Assembly (NCBI RefSeq): GCF_024701375.2
Contig: NZ_CP113910.1
Span: 2,914,001-2,978,000, forward strand
Direction: 5' to 3'
DNA length: 64,000 nt
From: Streptomyces sp. KMM 9044
GTDB lineage: Bacteria; Actinomycetota; Actinomycetes; Streptomycetales; Streptomycetaceae
The position numbers and the translations under genes are program-made. Shown here piece after piece: positions 38,789 to 53,766 of this stretch (its first letter is position 1; every line of letters begins with the position of its first letter). The notes under the pieces were generated by a model that ran no database searches, had not been told where the DNA came from, and was given only the letters and a program-made list of their open reading frames with translations.

Positions 38789-39982
38789 TTACTTGTTGAT
38801 CTTGGTGACCTGGCCGGCGCCCACGGTCCGGCCACCCTCACGGATGGCGAACTTCAGGCCCTCTTCCATGGCGATGGGCTGGATGAGCTCCACCTTCATC
38901 TCGGTGTTGTCACCCGGCATGACCATCTCGGTGCCCTCGGGAAGGGTCACGACGCCGGTCACGTCCGTCGTACGGAAGTAGAACTGCGGACGGTAGTTGT
39001 TGAAGAAGGGGGTGTGACGGCCACCCTCGTCCTTCGACAGGATGTAGGCCTGGGCCTCGAACTCGGTGTGCGGGGTGACCGAACCGGGCTTGATGATGAC
39101 CTGGCCGCGCTCGACGTCCTCACGCTTGATGCCGCGGAGCAGCAGACCGACGTTCTCACCGGCCTGACCCTCGTCGAGCAGCTTGCGGAACATCTCGATG
39201 CCGGTGACCGTGGTGGTGGTCTTCTCCTGCTTGATGCCCACGATGTCAACGGTCTCGTTGACCTTGAGGATGCCGCGCTCGATACGGCCGGTGACAACGG
39301 TGCCACGACCGGTGATCGTGAAGACGTCCTCGATCGGCATCAGGAACGGCTTGTCGACGTCACGCTCGGGCTGCGGGATGTTCTCGTCGACGGCCTTCAT
39401 CAGGTCGAGGACGGTCTGGCCCCACTCCTTGTCGCCCTCAAGGGCCTTGAGGGCCGAGACCTTGACGACCGGCAGGTCGTCGCCCGGGAACTCGTACTCG
39501 GAGAGCAGCTCGCGGACCTCGAGCTCGACGAGCTCCAGGATCTCCTCGTCGTCCACCATGTCGGCCTTGTTCAGCGCGACGACGATGTACGGCACGCCGA
39601 CCTGGCGGGCCAGGAGCACGTGCTCCTTGGTCTGCGGCATCGGGCCGTCGGTCGCGGCGACCACGAGGATGGCGCCGTCCATCTGCGCCGCACCCGTGAT
39701 CATGTTCTTGATGTAGTCCGCGTGACCGGGGCAGTCGACGTGGGCGTAGTGCCGCGTCTCGGTCTGGTACTCGACGTGCGCGATGGAGATGGTGATACCG
39801 CGCTGGCGCTCCTCGGGAGCCTTGTCGATCTGGTCGAAGGCCGAGGCCTCGTTCAGGTCCGGGTACGCGTCATGCAGCACCTTGGTAATGGCGGCCGTGA
39901 GGGTCGTCTTACCGTGGTCGATGTGACCGATGGTGCCGATGTTGACGTGCGGCTTAGTCCGCTCGAACTTCGCCTTCGCCAC
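38789..39982 (-). CDS. tuf: Elongation factor Tu
   Basis: GTPase delivering aminoacyl-tRNA to the ribosome. 397 aa from GTG 39982 with AGGAGG before it. G motifs: GHIDHGKT (19-26), the effector region containing [32 protein letters not shown]. Domains 2 and 3 are complete, ending [14 protein letters not shown]. It is the last gene of the str operon; the fusA-tuf gap carries a 13-bp hairpin and a TTGACC box, so tuf may have an extra promoter. Confidence 0.98.
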   Translation of the reverse strand: MAKAKFERTKPHVNIGTIGHIDHGKTTLTAAITKVLHDAYPDLNEASAFDQIDKAPEERQRGITISIAHVEYQTETRHYAHVDCPGHADYIKNMITGAAQMDGAILVVAATDGPMPQTKEHVLLARQVGVPYIVVALNKADMVDDEEILELVELEVRELLSEYEFPGDDLPVVKVSALKALEGDKEWGQTVLDLMKAVDENIPQPERDVDKPFLMPIEDVFTITGRGTVVTGRIERGILKVNETVDIVGIKQEKTTTTVTGIEMFRKLLDEGQAGENVGLLLRGIKREDVERGQVIIKPGSVTPHTEFEAQAYILSKDEGGRHTPFFNNYRPQFYFRTTDVTGVVTLPEGTEMVMPGDNTEMKVELIQPIAMEEGLKFAIREGGRTVGAGQVTKINK

Positions 39983-40059
39983 TGGGGTCCTCCTGTGGAG
40001 TGGTTCTGTACGCCTTACTCATCGGCGCCAGGTGATCTTTGCTGGAAAGCCCGGGGCCG

Positions 40060-40092
40060 GGGGCATTCCGCCGAGTTCCGGCGGAATGCCCC
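40060..40092 (-). promoter_or_regulatory. Hairpin in the fusA-tuf gap
   Basis: A perfect 13-bp stem GGGGCATTCCGCC/GGCGGAATGCCCC with a 7-base loop lies 44 bases after fusA. A TTGACC box is found just upstream on the minus strand, so the hairpin would lie at or near the start of a tuf-specific transcript; it may also partly terminate read-through from fusA. Confidence 0.6.
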
Positions 40093-40136
40093 AAGCAGGC
40101 TCCGGGGTCAAGCCTAAAGCGTGCGAACGGTGTCCG

Positions 40137-42263
40137 TTACTCGCCCTTGGCCTTCGCGATGATCTCCTCGGCGACGTTCCGCGGAACCTCGGCGTAGGAG
40201 TCGAACTGCATCGAGTAGCTTGCGCGACCCGACGTCTTGCTGCGGAGGTCCCCGACGTAGCCGAACATCTCCGAAAGGGGCACAAGGCCCTTCACGACGC
40301 GAGCACCGGCCCGCTCCTCCATGGCCTGGATCTGGCCACGGCGGGAGTTGATGTCGCCGATGACCTCACCCATGTAGTCCTCGGGCGTGGTGACCTCGAC
40401 GGCCATCATCGGCTCGAGAAGCACGGGCGAAGCCTTGCGCGCGGCTTCCTTGAACGCCTGCGAACCGGCGATCTTGAACGCGAGCTCGGAGGAGTCCACC
40501 TCGTGGTAGCCACCGTCGATGAGCGTGACGCGCACGCCCGTCATCTCGTAGCCGGCGAGGATGCCGAACTGCATGGCCTCCTGCGCGCCGGCGTCCACCG
40601 AAGGAATGTACTCCTTCGGGATGCGGCCACCGGTCACCTTGTTCACGAACTCGTACGAGATGTCGCCGCCCTCGATGGGCTCGATCGCGATCTGCACCTT
40701 GGCGAACTGGCCGGTACCACCGGTCTGCTTCTTGTGGGTGTAGTCCACGCGCTCGACGGTCTTGCGGATCGTCTCACGGTAGGCGACCTGCGGCTTGCCG
40801 ACGTTGGCCTCGACCTTGAACTCACGGCGCATGCGGTCGACCAGCACCTCGAGGTGCAGCTCGCCCATACCACCGATGATGGTCTGGCCCGTCTCCTCGT
40901 CCGAGTGAACCTGGAAGGACGGGTCCTCCTCGGCCAGGCGCTGGATCGCGACGCCCAGCTTCTCCTGGTCACCCTTCGACTTGGGCTCGATGGCGACCTG
41001 GATGACCGGCGCCGGGAAGTCCATGGACTCCAGGATCACCGGGCTCTTGTCGTCGGACAGCGTCTCACCGGTGGTGGTCTGCTTCAGGCCCATGACGGCG
41101 ACGATGTCACCGGCGCCCACCGACGCGATCTCCTCACGCTTGTTCGCGTGCATGCGGTAGATCTTGCCGATGCGCTCCTTCTTGCCCTTGACGGAGTTCA
41201 GCACGGCGGTGCCGGACTCCAGGCGGCCCGAGTACACCCGGACGAAGGTGAGCTTGCCGAGGTGCGGGTCGCTCATGATCTTGAAGGCGAGGGCCGCGAG
41301 CGGCTCGTCCTCGGACGGCTTGCGCTTGACCACGACCTCGGGGTCCTTGACGTCGTGGCCCTCGATGGCCTCGACGTCGAGCGGGGTCGGGAGGTAGCGC
41401 ACGACCGCGTCGAGCAGGGGCTGGACGCCCTTGTTCTTGAACGCGGTACCGCAGAACACCGGGGTGACCGTGGTGTCCTCGGACTTTCCGGAGGCGATGG
41501 TGATGCGACGGATCGCGGCGTACAGCTGCTCCTCGGTGGGCTCCTGGCCCTCCAGGTACAGCTCCATGATCTCTTCGTCGTTCTCCGCGACGGCCTCGAC
41601 CAGCTTGCCGCGCCACTCCTCGGCGGCCTCGGTGTGCGTGGCCGGGATGTCGACGGTGTCGTACATCTCGCCCTTGGCCGCGTCGGCGGACCACACGAGC
41701 GCCTTCATGCGGACCAGGTCCACGACGCCCTTGAAGTCGGCCTCGGCGCCGATCGGCAGCTGCATGACCAGCGGCTGCGCGCCCAGGCGGTCCTTGATCA
41801 TGTCGACGCAGCGGTGGAACTCCGCGCCGGTACGGTCGAGCTTGTTGACGAAGCAGATACGCGGCACGCCGTAACGGTCGGCCTGACGCCACACCGTCTC
41901 GGACTGCGGCTCGACACCGGCGACGCCGTCGAACACGGTCACGGCACCGTCGAGCACACGCAGGGAACGCTCCACCTCGACGGTGAAGTCGACGTGCCCC
42001 GGGGTGTCGATGATGTTGATCGTGTAGTCGTCGTCCTCGAGCGGCCAGTGACAGGTGGTCGCAGCAGACGTGATCGTGATGCCACGCTCCTGCTCCTGCT
42101 CCATCCAGTCCATCGTGGCAGCGCCGTCGTGGACCTCACCGATCTTGTACGAGACGCCGGTGTAGAACAGGATCCGCTCGGTGGTGGTCGTCTTGCCCGC
42201 GTCGATGTGGGCCATGATCCCGATGTTGCGGACCTTGGCCAGGTCAAGTGAAGTGGTAGCCAT
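40137..42263 (-). CDS. fusA: Elongation factor G
   Basis: GTPase of translocation and ribosome recycling. 708 aa. G domain: [15 protein letters not shown] (about 18-32), [27 protein letters not shown]. Domains III-V follow, with [19 protein letters not shown] and the C-terminal [24 protein letters not shown]. No fusidic-acid-type change can be judged by eye. It lies between rpsG (39-base gap) and tuf. Confidence 0.98.
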   Translation of the reverse strand: MATTSLDLAKVRNIGIMAHIDAGKTTTTERILFYTGVSYKIGEVHDGAATMDWMEQEQERGITITSAATTCHWPLEDDDYTINIIDTPGHVDFTVEVERSLRVLDGAVTVFDGVAGVEPQSETVWRQADRYGVPRICFVNKLDRTGAEFHRCVDMIKDRLGAQPLVMQLPIGAEADFKGVVDLVRMKALVWSADAAKGEMYDTVDIPATHTEAAEEWRGKLVEAVAENDEEIMELYLEGQEPTEEQLYAAIRRITIASGKSEDTTVTPVFCGTAFKNKGVQPLLDAVVRYLPTPLDVEAIEGHDVKDPEVVVKRKPSEDEPLAALAFKIMSDPHLGKLTFVRVYSGRLESGTAVLNSVKGKKERIGKIYRMHANKREEIASVGAGDIVAVMGLKQTTTGETLSDDKSPVILESMDFPAPVIQVAIEPKSKGDQEKLGVAIQRLAEEDPSFQVHSDEETGQTIIGGMGELHLEVLVDRMRREFKVEANVGKPQVAYRETIRKTVERVDYTHKKQTGGTGQFAKVQIAIEPIEGGDISYEFVNKVTGGRIPKEYIPSVDAGAQEAMQFGILAGYEMTGVRVTLIDGGYHEVDSSELAFKIAGSQAFKEAARKASPVLLEPMMAVEVTTPEDYMGEVIGDINSRRGQIQAMEERAGARVVKGLVPLSEMFGYVGDLRSKTSGRASYSMQFDSYAEVPRNVAEEIIAKAKGE

Positions 42264-42302
42264 AAGGCTTCAGTCTTCTCTCGGTCTCGATGTGGGTAGC
42301 GA

Positions 42303-42773
42303 CTACCAGCGGTAGTGCGCGAAGGCCTTGTTGGACTCGGCCATCTTGTGCGTGTCCTCGCGCTTCTTCACCGCGGCACCGAGGCCGTTGCTGGCGTCGA
42401 GGAGTTCGTTGAGCAGACGCTCGGTCATGGTCTTCTCGCGACGGGCGCGGGAGTAACCCACCAGCCAGCGCAGCGCCAGGGTGTTGGCTCGGCCGGGCTT
42501 GACCTCGATCGGCACCTGGTAGGTGGCGCCACCGACACGGCGGGACTTGACCTCGAGGGTCGGCTTGATGTTCTCGAGAGCGCGCTTCAGCGTGATGACC
42601 GGGTCGTTGCCCGTCTTCTCACGAAGGCCCTCCATGGCGCCGTAGACGATGCGCTCGGCGGTGGAGCGCTTGCCGTTCAGCAGCACCTTGTTGATGAGCG
42701 ACGTGACAAGAGGAGAACCGTAGACCGGGTCGATGATGACCGGGCGCTTCGGGGCGGGGCCCTTACGAGGCAT
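42303..42773 (-). CDS. rpsG: 30S ribosomal protein S7
   Basis: Primary head-assembly protein at the E-site. 156 aa: [46 protein letters not shown] (S7 signature region), [18 protein letters not shown], and the end [14 protein letters not shown]. Two bases after rpsL, so translationally linked. In E. coli S7 is the str-operon repressor. Confidence 0.98.
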   Translation of the reverse strand: MPRKGPAPKRPVIIDPVYGSPLVTSLINKVLLNGKRSTAERIVYGAMEGLREKTGNDPVITLKRALENIKPTLEVKSRRVGGATYQVPIEVKPGRANTLALRWLVGYSRARREKTMTERLLNELLDASNGLGAAVKKREDTHKMAESNKAFAHYRW

Positions 42774-42775
42774 TC

Positions 42776-43147
42776 TTACTTCTCCTTCTTGGCGCCGTAG
42801 CGGCTGCGGGCCTGCTTGCGGTTCTTGACACCCTGGGTGTCGAGCGAACCGCGGATGATCTTGTAGCGAACACCCGGCAGGTCCTTCACACGGCCGCCGC
42901 GCACGAGCACGATGGAGTGCTCCTGCAGGTTGTGTCCCTCACCCGGAATGTAGGCGGTGACCTCGATCCCGCTGGTCAGACGCACACGCGCGACCTTACG
43001 CAGGGCCGAGTTCGGCTTCTTCGGGGTGGTCGTGAACACACGCGTGCAGACGCCGCGACGCTGGGGCGAACCCTCGAGCGCGGGCGTCTTGTTCTTCTCG
43101 ACCTTGTCCTGCCGGCCCTTCCGGACCAGCTGCTGGATCGTAGGCAC
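42776..43147 (-). CDS. rpsL: 30S ribosomal protein S12
   Basis: Decoding-centre protein. 123 aa from GTG 43147 ([23 protein letters not shown]). The streptomycin-determining segments [18 protein letters not shown] and [28 protein letters not shown] carry the wild-type lysines, so no high-level streptomycin resistance is predicted from this gene. An in-frame ATG 48 bases upstream (MFQVSF) is open but has no better ribosome-binding site. The leader holds the element shared with rpsJ. Confidence 0.98.
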   Translation of the reverse strand: MPTIQQLVRKGRQDKVEKNKTPALEGSPQRRGVCTRVFTTTPKKPNSALRKVARVRLTSGIEVTAYIPGEGHNLQEHSIVLVRGGRVKDLPGVRYKIIRGSLDTQGVKNRKQARSRYGAKKEK

Positions 43148-43195
43148 TACTTCTCCGGTTTCTGTGTGCCGAATGGTGAAGCTAACCTGGAACAT

Positions 43196-43222
43196 CTCCG
43201 ACCCACGCGGTCGGGTGTGTCG
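43196..43222 (-). promoter_or_regulatory. Leader element of rpsL shared with rpsJ
   Basis: Plus-strand CTCCGACCCACGCGGTCGGG followed by TGTGTCG, 49 bases upstream of the rpsL GTG and about 115 bases downstream of the predicted start of transcription. It matches 26 of 27 positions of the rpsJ leader element. Confidence 0.65.
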
Positions 43223-43342
43223 AATCCCGCGGACTCCCACCGCCAGGCAGAAAGAGACGCATGATCACGGCGGCCGTTCACAGCCTCCGATGCGGGTGAT
43301 GGCACGCACGGAGACCAGGGCACACCCCAGGCACAAGGTCTG

Positions 43343-43371
43343 AGCGTACCTATAGCATCGGCTGCGGTCAA
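43343..43371 (-). promoter_or_regulatory. Promoter of the str operon (rpsL)
   Basis: On the minus strand TTGACC (43366-43371), a 17-base spacer and TACGCT (43343-43348). This gives a leader of about 190 bases. The remainder of 43148-43488 contains no gene. Confidence 0.75.
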
Positions 43372-43488
43372 AACAAATGGGCCTTCACCCCACCGCCGCG
43401 CGAAGCAAGTGAAGCCCGGACATGGCCAACGATCTTCGAATGGACGCTCTCCGGCCCTTCCGGACACCGCCCACCGGCCGGCCGGACG

Positions 43489-44070
43489 TCAGCCGGACGC
43501 GCTGAACAGAACCATCAGCATGACCAGCAGAGCCCAGCTGGCCGTGGACAGCCAGCCGAGCACCAGCCCGGTCATCGCGTATCCATCACCGCTCTCCCCC
43601 GTCCGCCGGATCTCCGTACGGGCCACGTGCCCGAGGATCACGGCCGGAATACCGGTCAGGCCACCCGTCGCCAGGCACAGCACCCCGCACACCATGGCCC
43701 CGACCGCCTTCTCGTTGGTCTTGGGCGGCCGGGCCAGGAACGTCGCCGGCGGCATGACGGGAACGGCGTGCTGCATCGCGGCGGTCTGCGGTACGGGCCC
43801 CTGCGGCAGGTCGGCCACCAGCAGCGTCAGATCCGCCACCGTACGCATCTGGCAGGCCCGCGCCACCCGGCGCTCGAGCTCCTGCTGGTCCAGTCGGCCC
43901 TCGGCGTACCCGGCCCGCAGCACGTCCACCGTGCGCTCCCGGTCGGCGTGCGAGGCCAGCATCGGGGGCCCGCCCTGCGGCGGTCCGACCGGTCCACCCG
44001 GTCCGCTCCACGGCTGCGGAACGCCTCGCCCCTGCCAGGGCTGCCACGGCGGATACGGCGACTGCGACAC
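43489..44070 (-). CDS. DUF1707/DUF4190-type membrane protein
   Basis: 193 aa from GTG 44070, chosen for the strong GGGGGAGG six bases upstream. After a Pro/Gly/Trp-rich start, residues about 40-75 (LASHADRERTVDVLRAGYAEGRLDQQELERRV) are the DUF1707 domain, common in actinobacterial membrane proteins. The C-terminal third has two transmembrane helices (AVGAMVCGVLCLATGG...; YAMTGLVLGWLSTASWALLVMLMVLF) around GHVARTEIRRTGESGDGYA, as in DUF4190. The function is unknown. It lies between rpoC and rpsL, its usual Streptomyces location. Confidence 0.9.
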   Translation of the reverse strand: MSQSPYPPWQPWQGRGVPQPWSGPGGPVGPPQGGPPMLASHADRERTVDVLRAGYAEGRLDQQELERRVARACQMRTVADLTLLVADLPQGPVPQTAAMQHAVPVMPPATFLARPPKTNEKAVGAMVCGVLCLATGGLTGIPAVILGHVARTEIRRTGESGDGYAMTGLVLGWLSTASWALLVMLMVLFSASG

Positions 44071-44174
44071 CCGATACCTCCCCCGACTGCACGTGTCATC
44101 CATGATGCGCCCCCGCAAAGCCGTCCGGCACCGCCGCGCGTCACAAAACCGGTACAGGTCACGAGAACGCCGCG

Positions 44175-44211
44175 GGGCGGCCACCCCCGTACGAAACGGA
44201 AGTGACCGCCC
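44175..44211 (-). terminator. Candidate terminator of rpoB-rpoC
   Basis: A 10-bp stem with one G-U, GGGCGGCCAC/GTGACCGCCC (44175-44184 with 44202-44211), 17-base loop, 23 bases after the rpoC stop. No T-run. Confidence 0.55.
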
Positions 44212-44233
44212 TGCGGTACGTCGAGCGACCCGC

Positions 44234-48148
<3,915 letters not shown>

Positions 48149-48259
48149 TATGCGTCAATCCCTCTCAGGGTTGTAAGTCATGGGGTCTGATACGGGGGTC
48201 CTGGGGCCGGCCGGAGGTTCAGGGATCTTCATCACCGAACCTCCTGGCCAAAACTCCCG

Positions 48260-51200
48260 TCAGACCTCTTCGACGCTGCTCGGCTCGCGCCGGGACAGGT
48301 CGATGCCAAGCTCCTCCGCAGCGCGGAAGACGTCCTCGTCGGTGTCGCGCATCTCGATGGACATGCCGTCCGAGGACAGCACCTCCACGTTGAGGCACAG
48401 GGACTGCATCTCCTTGATGAGCACCTTGAAGGACTCGGGGATGCCGGGCTCGGGGATGTTCTCGCCCTTGACGATGGCCTCGTAGACCTTCACGCGGCCG
48501 GTGACGTCGTCGGACTTGATGGTCAGCAGCTCCTGGAGGGCGTAAGCGGCGCCGTACGCCTCCAGCGCCCACACCTCCATCTCACCGAAGCGCTGGCCAC
48601 CGAACTGGGCCTTACCACCCAGCGGCTGCTGGGTGATCATCGAGTACGGACCGGTCGAGCGGGCGTGCAGCTTGTCGTCGACCAGGTGGTGCAGCTTGAG
48701 GATGTACATGAAGCCGACCGAGATCGGCTCCGGGAACGGCTCGCCGGAGCGGCCGTCGAACAGCCTCGCCTTACCGGAGGGGAGCACCATGCGCTCGCCG
48801 TCCCGGTTCGGGATGGTGTGCTGCAGCAGTCCGGCCAGCTCGTCCTCGCGCGCACCGTCGAAGACGGGGGTGGCGACGTTGGTGCCGGGTTCGACCTTGT
48901 CGGCGCCGATCACCTGCAGGCGCTCGGCCCATTCCTCGGCGAGGCCGGAGACGTCCCAGCCGCGGCTGGCGAGCCAGCCGAGGTGGATCTCCAGGACCTG
49001 TCCCGGGTTCATCCGGGACGGCACACCGAGGGGGTTGAGGATGATGTCGACCGGGGTGCCGTCCTCCAGGAACGGCATGTCCTCGATCGGCAGGATCTTC
49101 GAGATGACGCCCTTGTTGCCGTGCCGGCCGGCGAGCTTGTCACCGTCGGTGATCTTGCGCTTCTGCGCGACGTAGACGCGCACCAGCTGGTTCACACCGG
49201 GGGGAAGCTCGTCGCCCTCCTCGCGGTCGAAGACGCGCACGCCGATGATCTTACCGATCTCGCCGTGCGGCACCTTCAGGGAGGTGTCACGGACCTCGCG
49301 GGCCTTCTCGCCGAAGATCGCGCGCAGCAGGCGCTCCTCCGGGGTCAGCTCGGTCTCGCCCTTGGGCGTGACCTTGCCGACGAGGATGTCACCGGCGACG
49401 ACCTCGGCACCGATGCGGATGATGCCGCGCTCGTCGAGGTCGGCGAGGACCTCCTCGGAGACGTTCGGGATGTCCCGGGTGATCTCCTCGGGGCCGAGCT
49501 TGGTGTCACGGGCGTCGACCTCGTGCTCCTCGATGTGGATCGAGGAGAGGACGTCGTCCTGGACGAGGCGCTGCGACAGGATGATCGCGTCCTCGTAGTT
49601 GTGGCCCTCCCACGGCATGAACGCGACCAGCAGGTTCTTGCCGAGCGCCATCTCGCCGTTCTCGGTGGCCGGACCGTCGGCGAGGACCTGGCCCTCGATG
49701 ACGCGGTCGCCCTCGTTGACGATGACCTTCTGGTTGACCGAGGTGCCCTGGTTGGAGCGGGCGAACTTGGCCAGGCGGTACGTGATGTACGTGCCGTCGT
49801 CGTTGGTCGTGGTGATGTAGTCCGCGGAGACCTCCTGGACCACACCCGCCTTCTCGGCCTTGACCACGTCACCGGCGTCGGCGGCGGAGCGGTACTCCAT
49901 GCCGGTGCCGACGAGCGGGGACTCGGAGCGGATCAGCGGCACGGCCTGACGCATCATGTTCGCGCCCATGAGGGCACGGTTGGCGTCGTCGTGCTCGAGG
50001 AAGGGGATCATGGCGGTCGCGACCGACACCATCTGGCGCGGCGAGACGTCCATGTAGTCGACCTCGTCGGGGCTGACGTAGTCGACCTCGCCGCCCTTGC
50101 GGCGGACCAGCACGCGGGCCTCGGCGAACCGCAGGTCGTCGTTGAGCGGCGCGTTGGCCTGCGCGATGACGAAGCGGTCCTCCTCGTCGGCGGTCAGGTA
50201 GTCGACGTCGTCGGTGACCTGGCCGTCGACCACCTTGCGGTAAGGGGTCTCGACGAAGCCGAACGCGTTGACCCGGCCGTAGGAGGCGAGCGAGCCGATC
50301 AGACCGATGTTCGGGCCTTCAGGGGTCTCGATCGGGCACATGCGGCCGTAGTGCGAGGGGTGCACGTCACGGACCTCGAAGCCGGCCCGCTCACGGGAGA
50401 GACCACCCGGGCCGAGCGCGGACAGACGACGCTTGTGCGTCAGCCCGGACAGCGGGTTGTTCTGGTCCATGAACTGGGACAGCTGGCTGGTGCCGAAGAA
50501 CTCCTTGATGGAGGCGACGACCGGCCGGATGTTGATCAGGGTCTGCGGCGTGATCGCCTCGACGTCCTGCGTCGTCATGCGCTCACGCACGACGCGCTCC
50601 ATCCGGGCCAGACCCGTACGGACCTGGTTCTGGATGAGCTCGCCGACGCTGCGCAGACGGCGGTTGCCGAAGTGGTCGATGTCGTCCGTCTCGACGACGA
50701 TGTTCTGACCGCTGTCACCGACGGTCTCGACCTCGCCGGCGTGCAGCTTCACCAGGTATTTGATCGTCGAGATGACGTCCTCGACGGTCAGCACGCCCGC
50801 GTCGAGCGGCGCGTCGGCACCCAGCTTCTTGTTGACCTTGTAACGGCCGACCTTGGCGAGGTCGTAGCGCTTCGGGTTGAAGTAGAGGTTCTCGAGCAGC
50901 GTCTGCGCGGCCTCACGGGTGGGGGGCTCGCCCGGACGCAGCTTGCGGTAGATGTCGAGCAGCGCGTCGTCCTGACCCTGGGTGTGGTCCTTCTCCAGGG
51001 TGGCGCGCATGGACTCGTACTCGCCGAACTCCTCGAGGATCTGCTCGGTGGTCCAGCCGAGCGCCTTGAGCAGGACGGTGACGGACTGCTTGCGCTTGCG
51101 GTCGACGCGGACGCCGACCATGTCGCGCTTGTCGATCTCCATCTCCAGCCAGGCACCCCGGGACGGGATGATCTTGGCGGAGAAGATGTCCTTGTCGGAC

Positions 51201-51745
51201 GTCTTGTCGATGCTGGAGTCGAAGTAGACACCCGGCGAACGGACCAACTGCGACACCACGACACGCTCGGTGCCGTTGATGACGAAGGTGCCCTTGTTCG
51301 TCATGAGCGGGAAGTCACCCATGAAGACCGTCTGGGACTTGATCTCGCCGGTCTCGTTGTTGGTGAACTCGGCGGTGACGAAGAGCGGCGCCGCATACGT
51401 GAAGTCGCGGTCCTTGCACTCGTCGATGCTGTTCTTCGGAGGTTCGAAGCGGTGGTCGCGGAAGGTCAGCGACATCGACCCGGAGAAGTCCTCGATCGGG
51501 GAGATCTCCTCGAAGATCTCCTCCAGGCCGGACTTGGTGGGGACGTCCTGACCGTTCTCCAGAGCGGCCTCGACGCGAGCCTTCCAGGCCTCGTTGCCGA
51601 GCAGCCAGTCGAAGCTCTCGGTTTGCAGCGCGAGAAGGTTCGGAACCTCGAGGGGCTCCCTGATCTTTGCAAAGGAGATGCGCAGCGGGGCGGTGCTGGC
51701 AGCGTTGTTCGTATTCGAGGTCGAGGCATTGCGCGAGGCGGCCAA
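48260..51745 (-). CDS. rpoB: DNA-directed RNA polymerase subunit beta
   Basis: Catalytic core subunit. The TTG at 51745 is the preferred start ([21 protein letters not shown]), giving 1161 aa, because GGAAGGACC lies at the right distance; an upstream GTG at 51775 has no ribosome-binding site. The rifampicin region (about 420-450) reads [20 protein letters not shown] then [18 protein letters not shown], i.e. the rifampicin-sensitive wild-type pattern. Later motifs [37 protein letters not shown] and the C-terminal [17 protein letters not shown] are intact. Confidence 0.97.
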   Translation of the reverse strand: MAASRNASTSNTNNAASTAPLRISFAKIREPLEVPNLLALQTESFDWLLGNEAWKARVEAALENGQDVPTKSGLEEIFEEISPIEDFSGSMSLTFRDHRFEPPKNSIDECKDRDFTYAAPLFVTAEFTNNETGEIKSQTVFMGDFPLMTNKGTFVINGTERVVVSQLVRSPGVYFDSSIDKTSDKDIFSAKIIPSRGAWLEMEIDKRDMVGVRVDRKRKQSVTVLLKALGWTTEQILEEFGEYESMRATLEKDHTQGQDDALLDIYRKLRPGEPPTREAAQTLLENLYFNPKRYDLAKVGRYKVNKKLGADAPLDAGVLTVEDVISTIKYLVKLHAGEVETVGDSGQNIVVETDDIDHFGNRRLRSVGELIQNQVRTGLARMERVVRERMTTQDVEAITPQTLINIRPVVASIKEFFGTSQLSQFMDQNNPLSGLTHKRRLSALGPGGLSRERAGFEVRDVHPSHYGRMCPIETPEGPNIGLIGSLASYGRVNAFGFVETPYRKVVDGQVTDDVDYLTADEEDRFVIAQANAPLNDDLRFAEARVLVRRKGGEVDYVSPDEVDYMDVSPRQMVSVATAMIPFLEHDDANRALMGANMMRQAVPLIRSESPLVGTGMEYRSAADAGDVVKAEKAGVVQEVSADYITTTNDDGTYITYRLAKFARSNQGTSVNQKVIVNEGDRVIEGQVLADGPATENGEMALGKNLLVAFMPWEGHNYEDAIILSQRLVQDDVLSSIHIEEHEVDARDTKLGPEEITRDIPNVSEEVLADLDERGIIRIGAEVVAGDILVGKVTPKGETELTPEERLLRAIFGEKAREVRDTSLKVPHGEIGKIIGVRVFDREEGDELPPGVNQLVRVYVAQKRKITDGDKLAGRHGNKGVISKILPIEDMPFLEDGTPVDIILNPLGVPSRMNPGQVLEIHLGWLASRGWDVSGLAEEWAERLQVIGADKVEPGTNVATPVFDGAREDELAGLLQHTIPNRDGERMVLPSGKARLFDGRSGEPFPEPISVGFMYILKLHHLVDDKLHARSTGPYSMITQQPLGGKAQFGGQRFGEMEVWALEAYGAAYALQELLTIKSDDVTGRVKVYEAIVKGENIPEPGIPESFKVLIKEMQSLCLNVEVLSSDGMSIEMRDTDEDVFRAAEELGIDLSRREPSSVEEV

Positions 51746-51927
51746 GAGGGGGTCCTTCCGAGGGCTCGGACTCACTACGCGCGTACCGGCCCCCCACGGG
51801 ACACAACGACAGACACTTCACTTCCCGGCGGAAAAGGCCAGGTCTGAAAGGTCTGATCGTCAATGCTCAAGTGAGGGCATGCCCCTGGTGACGGGCAGGG
51901 GACAGCTAACAGGCAGCGCAAAGGGAC

Positions 51928-51956
51928 AGTGTAGCCACTTGGCACACTGATGTCCA
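51928..51956 (-). promoter_or_regulatory. Promoter within the rplL-rpoB gap
   Basis: On the minus strand TGGACA (51951-51956), a 17-base spacer and TACACT (51928-51933), about 180 bases upstream of the rpoB start. It indicates rpoBC transcription independent of rplJL. The gap 51746-52389 holds, besides this, the hairpin at 52270-52307 and no gene. Confidence 0.65.
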
Positions 51957-52269
51957 GTGCGGGTTTTCGAGACCCTCGAAGGCCCTCGTTGCTCTCAACT
52001 CCTGCGACCGACTGTTGCGACTGCTGCGGCACGGTTCTGCCCTCAACGCACCGTGATACTGCCCTCTTCGCCACCGATCCATGCCTCGGATTCGGATTCT
52101 TGTGACGACGCGTCCTGAGAATTGCGCGCCACGTGCGGTTCGTCAAGGCCCCCTTGCCCGAACCGCCTTCCGACAGGCGACCCCTCACGGCCCGCGCGGG
52201 GCCACAACGAAGATCACCCTACCCCCCGCCGTCCCGGGTTCGAGGCAGCCTCCACCCGACCCGGAGACA

Positions 52270-52307
52270 CCGAGGAGCGACCACCCGGATGGATGATCGC
52301 TCCTCGG
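52270..52307 (-). terminator. Attenuator-like hairpin after rplL
   Basis: A perfect 11-bp stem CCGAGGAGCGA/TCGCTCCTCGG with a 16-base loop lies 83 bases after rplL, between the rplJL and rpoBC units. No T-run follows. Partial termination here would set the ratio of r-protein to polymerase transcripts, as known in other bacteria. Confidence 0.6.
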
Positions 52308-52389
52308 CGCTTACGCGTTACACGCCCTGCTGGACGCGGTGCGGATCCGGCGCTGCCGGACCGCGGAGGTCCTGTCGGACCGGAGGGTC

Positions 52390-52773
52390 CTACTTGACCT
52401 CGACGGAGGCACCGGCGCCCTCGAGGGCCTCCTTGGCCTTCTCCGCGGCTTCCTTGTTGACCTTCTCGACGACGGGCTTCGGCGCACCGTCGACCAGGTC
52501 CTTGGCCTCCTTCAGGCCGAGGGAGGTCAGCTCGCGCACGACCTTGATGACCTGGATCTTCTTATCGCCGGCGCCGGTGAGGACGACGTCGAACTCGTCC
52601 TGCTCGGCCTCGGCCTCGACGGCGGCGGCCGGACCGGCCGGACCGGCCACGGCGACCGCGGCGGCGGCGGTGACGTCGAACTTCTCCTCGAAGGCCTTCA
52701 CGAACTCGGAGAGCTCGATGAGGGTCATGCCCTCGAACTGGGCCAGCAGCTCGTCCTGGGTGAGCTTCGCCAT
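52390..52773 (-). CDS. rplL: 50S ribosomal protein L7/L12
   Basis: Stalk protein recruiting translational GTPases. 127 aa: N-terminal dimerisation part ([34 protein letters not shown]), an Ala/Gly/Pro hinge ([18 protein letters not shown]) and the C-terminal domain [40 protein letters not shown]. It follows rplJ by 115 bases. Confidence 0.98.
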   Translation of the reverse strand: MAKLTQDELLAQFEGMTLIELSEFVKAFEEKFDVTAAAAVAVAGPAGPAAAVEAEAEQDEFDVVLTGAGDKKIQVIKVVRELTSLGLKEAKDLVDGAPKPVVEKVNKEAAEKAKEALEGAGASVEVK

Positions 52774-52888
52774 GATGGCGGTCCTTCCACTAAATCGGCA
52801 GGTGCCGGGTGTACTGGGTGAGGCGGGCGTACGTCGGGCCCGCTATGACCCTTGCCTCATGTCGGCGAGGGCCGGAAAGCGAGCCGAA

Positions 52889-53419
52889 TTACTCGGCACC
52901 GCCCTGCTCGTCCTGCTTGGCGCGAAGCGCGTCCACGGTGCGGACGAGCTTCGACGGAAGCGCCTGGAAGAGCTGAGCAGTCTGGGACTGCTTACCCTTG
53001 AAGACACCCGCCAGCTTGGAGAGCAGAACCTCACGGGACTCGAGGTCCGCGAGCTTCTTGATCTCGTCGGCGGACAGCGCCTTGCCGTCAAGGACACCGC
53101 CCTTGATGACGAGGTTCGGGTTGTCCTTGGCGAAGTCACGAAGACCCTTCGCCGACTCCACCGGGTCACCGGCGACGAAGGCGATTGCCGTCGGACCGTT
53201 GAACAGGTCGTCCAGCGTCGTGATCCCGGCCTCGTTGGCCGCAATCTTGGTCAGCGTGTTCTTCACCACGGCGTACTGGGCGTTCTCACCGAGCGAACGG
53301 CGCAGCTGCTTGAGCTGCGCCACGGTGAGACCGCGGTACTCGGTCAGCACGGCGGCGCTCGAGTTGCGGAACTGGTCCGTCAGCTCGGCAACCGCGGCAG
53401 CCTTGTCGGGCCTCGCCAT
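52889..53419 (-). CDS. rplJ: 50S ribosomal protein L10
   Basis: Base of the L7/L12 stalk. 176 aa: [45 protein letters not shown]..., with the C-terminal L12-binding helix ([25 protein letters not shown]). In E. coli the L10-L12 complex represses translation of its own mRNA by binding the leader; a leader of about 245 bases with an attenuator-like hairpin is present here. Confidence 0.98.
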   Translation of the reverse strand: MARPDKAAAVAELTDQFRNSSAAVLTEYRGLTVAQLKQLRRSLGENAQYAVVKNTLTKIAANEAGITTLDDLFNGPTAIAFVAGDPVESAKGLRDFAKDNPNLVIKGGVLDGKALSADEIKKLADLESREVLLSKLAGVFKGKQSQTAQLFQALPSKLVRTVDALRAKQDEQGGAE

Positions 53420-53487
53420 AGAGCCTCGGCCTCCTTCCGGGTGATTCGGACCGCGCGGACCCGAAGGAGGACTGGGGAAAACGAAAC

Positions 53488-53510
53488 GCCCCGGCGCAGG
53501 CGCACGGGGC
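53488..53510 (-). promoter_or_regulatory. Leader hairpin upstream of rplJ
   Basis: GCCCCG-GCGC-AG-GCGC-A-CGGGGC forms a 10-bp stem with one bulged A, and on the minus strand is followed by GTTTCGTTTT, so it looks like an intrinsic terminator within the leader, 69 bases upstream of the rplJ start. An attenuator is likely; I cannot tell whether L10 or something else controls it. Confidence 0.6.
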
Positions 53511-53666
53511 TGGGCTCAACCGGTTGTCTCGCATCCTCGCGGCCGCGAATCCCGGGAACTCTTCCACTGTCACCTGCGCGGGTCGCCCGCAGTTCAGCGG
53601 ATCCTTCGGCCACCGCACCCTCTTGCAAGTGCACGGCAACGACCAGCGGTCTTTGGCTTCTCATGG

Positions 53667-53706
53667 AGAGTACGGGAACGGATCGCCGCGAGGCAAATCC
53701 GTTCCC
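53667..53706 (-). promoter_or_regulatory. rplJ promoter embedded in a hairpin
   Basis: On the minus strand TTGCCT (53691-53696), an 18-base spacer and TACTCT (53667-53672). The same stretch carries a perfect 10-bp inverted repeat GGGAACGGAT (53674-53683)/ATCCGTTCCC (53697-53706); the -35 box lies in its loop. The repeat may terminate the upstream lipoprotein transcript while serving as the rplJ promoter. Confidence 0.65.
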
Positions 53707-53766
53707 GGCACAACGTCCGGGACGGGCCGTCAGGACGGCCGGGTCCTCGGGACGGTCACGACGCGC

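Noticed and set aside
42776..43147. Streptomycin resistance allele of rpsL
   Set aside because: The lysines in [12 protein letters not shown] and the [11 protein letters not shown] segment have the wild-type sequence.
48260..51745. Rifampicin resistance or duplicate-type rpoB
   Set aside because: The rifampicin region reads as the usual sensitive Streptomyces sequence.
48665..51847. Long open frame antisense to rpoB
   Set aside because: Same artefact as opposite rpoC; rpoB motifs are complete on the other strand.
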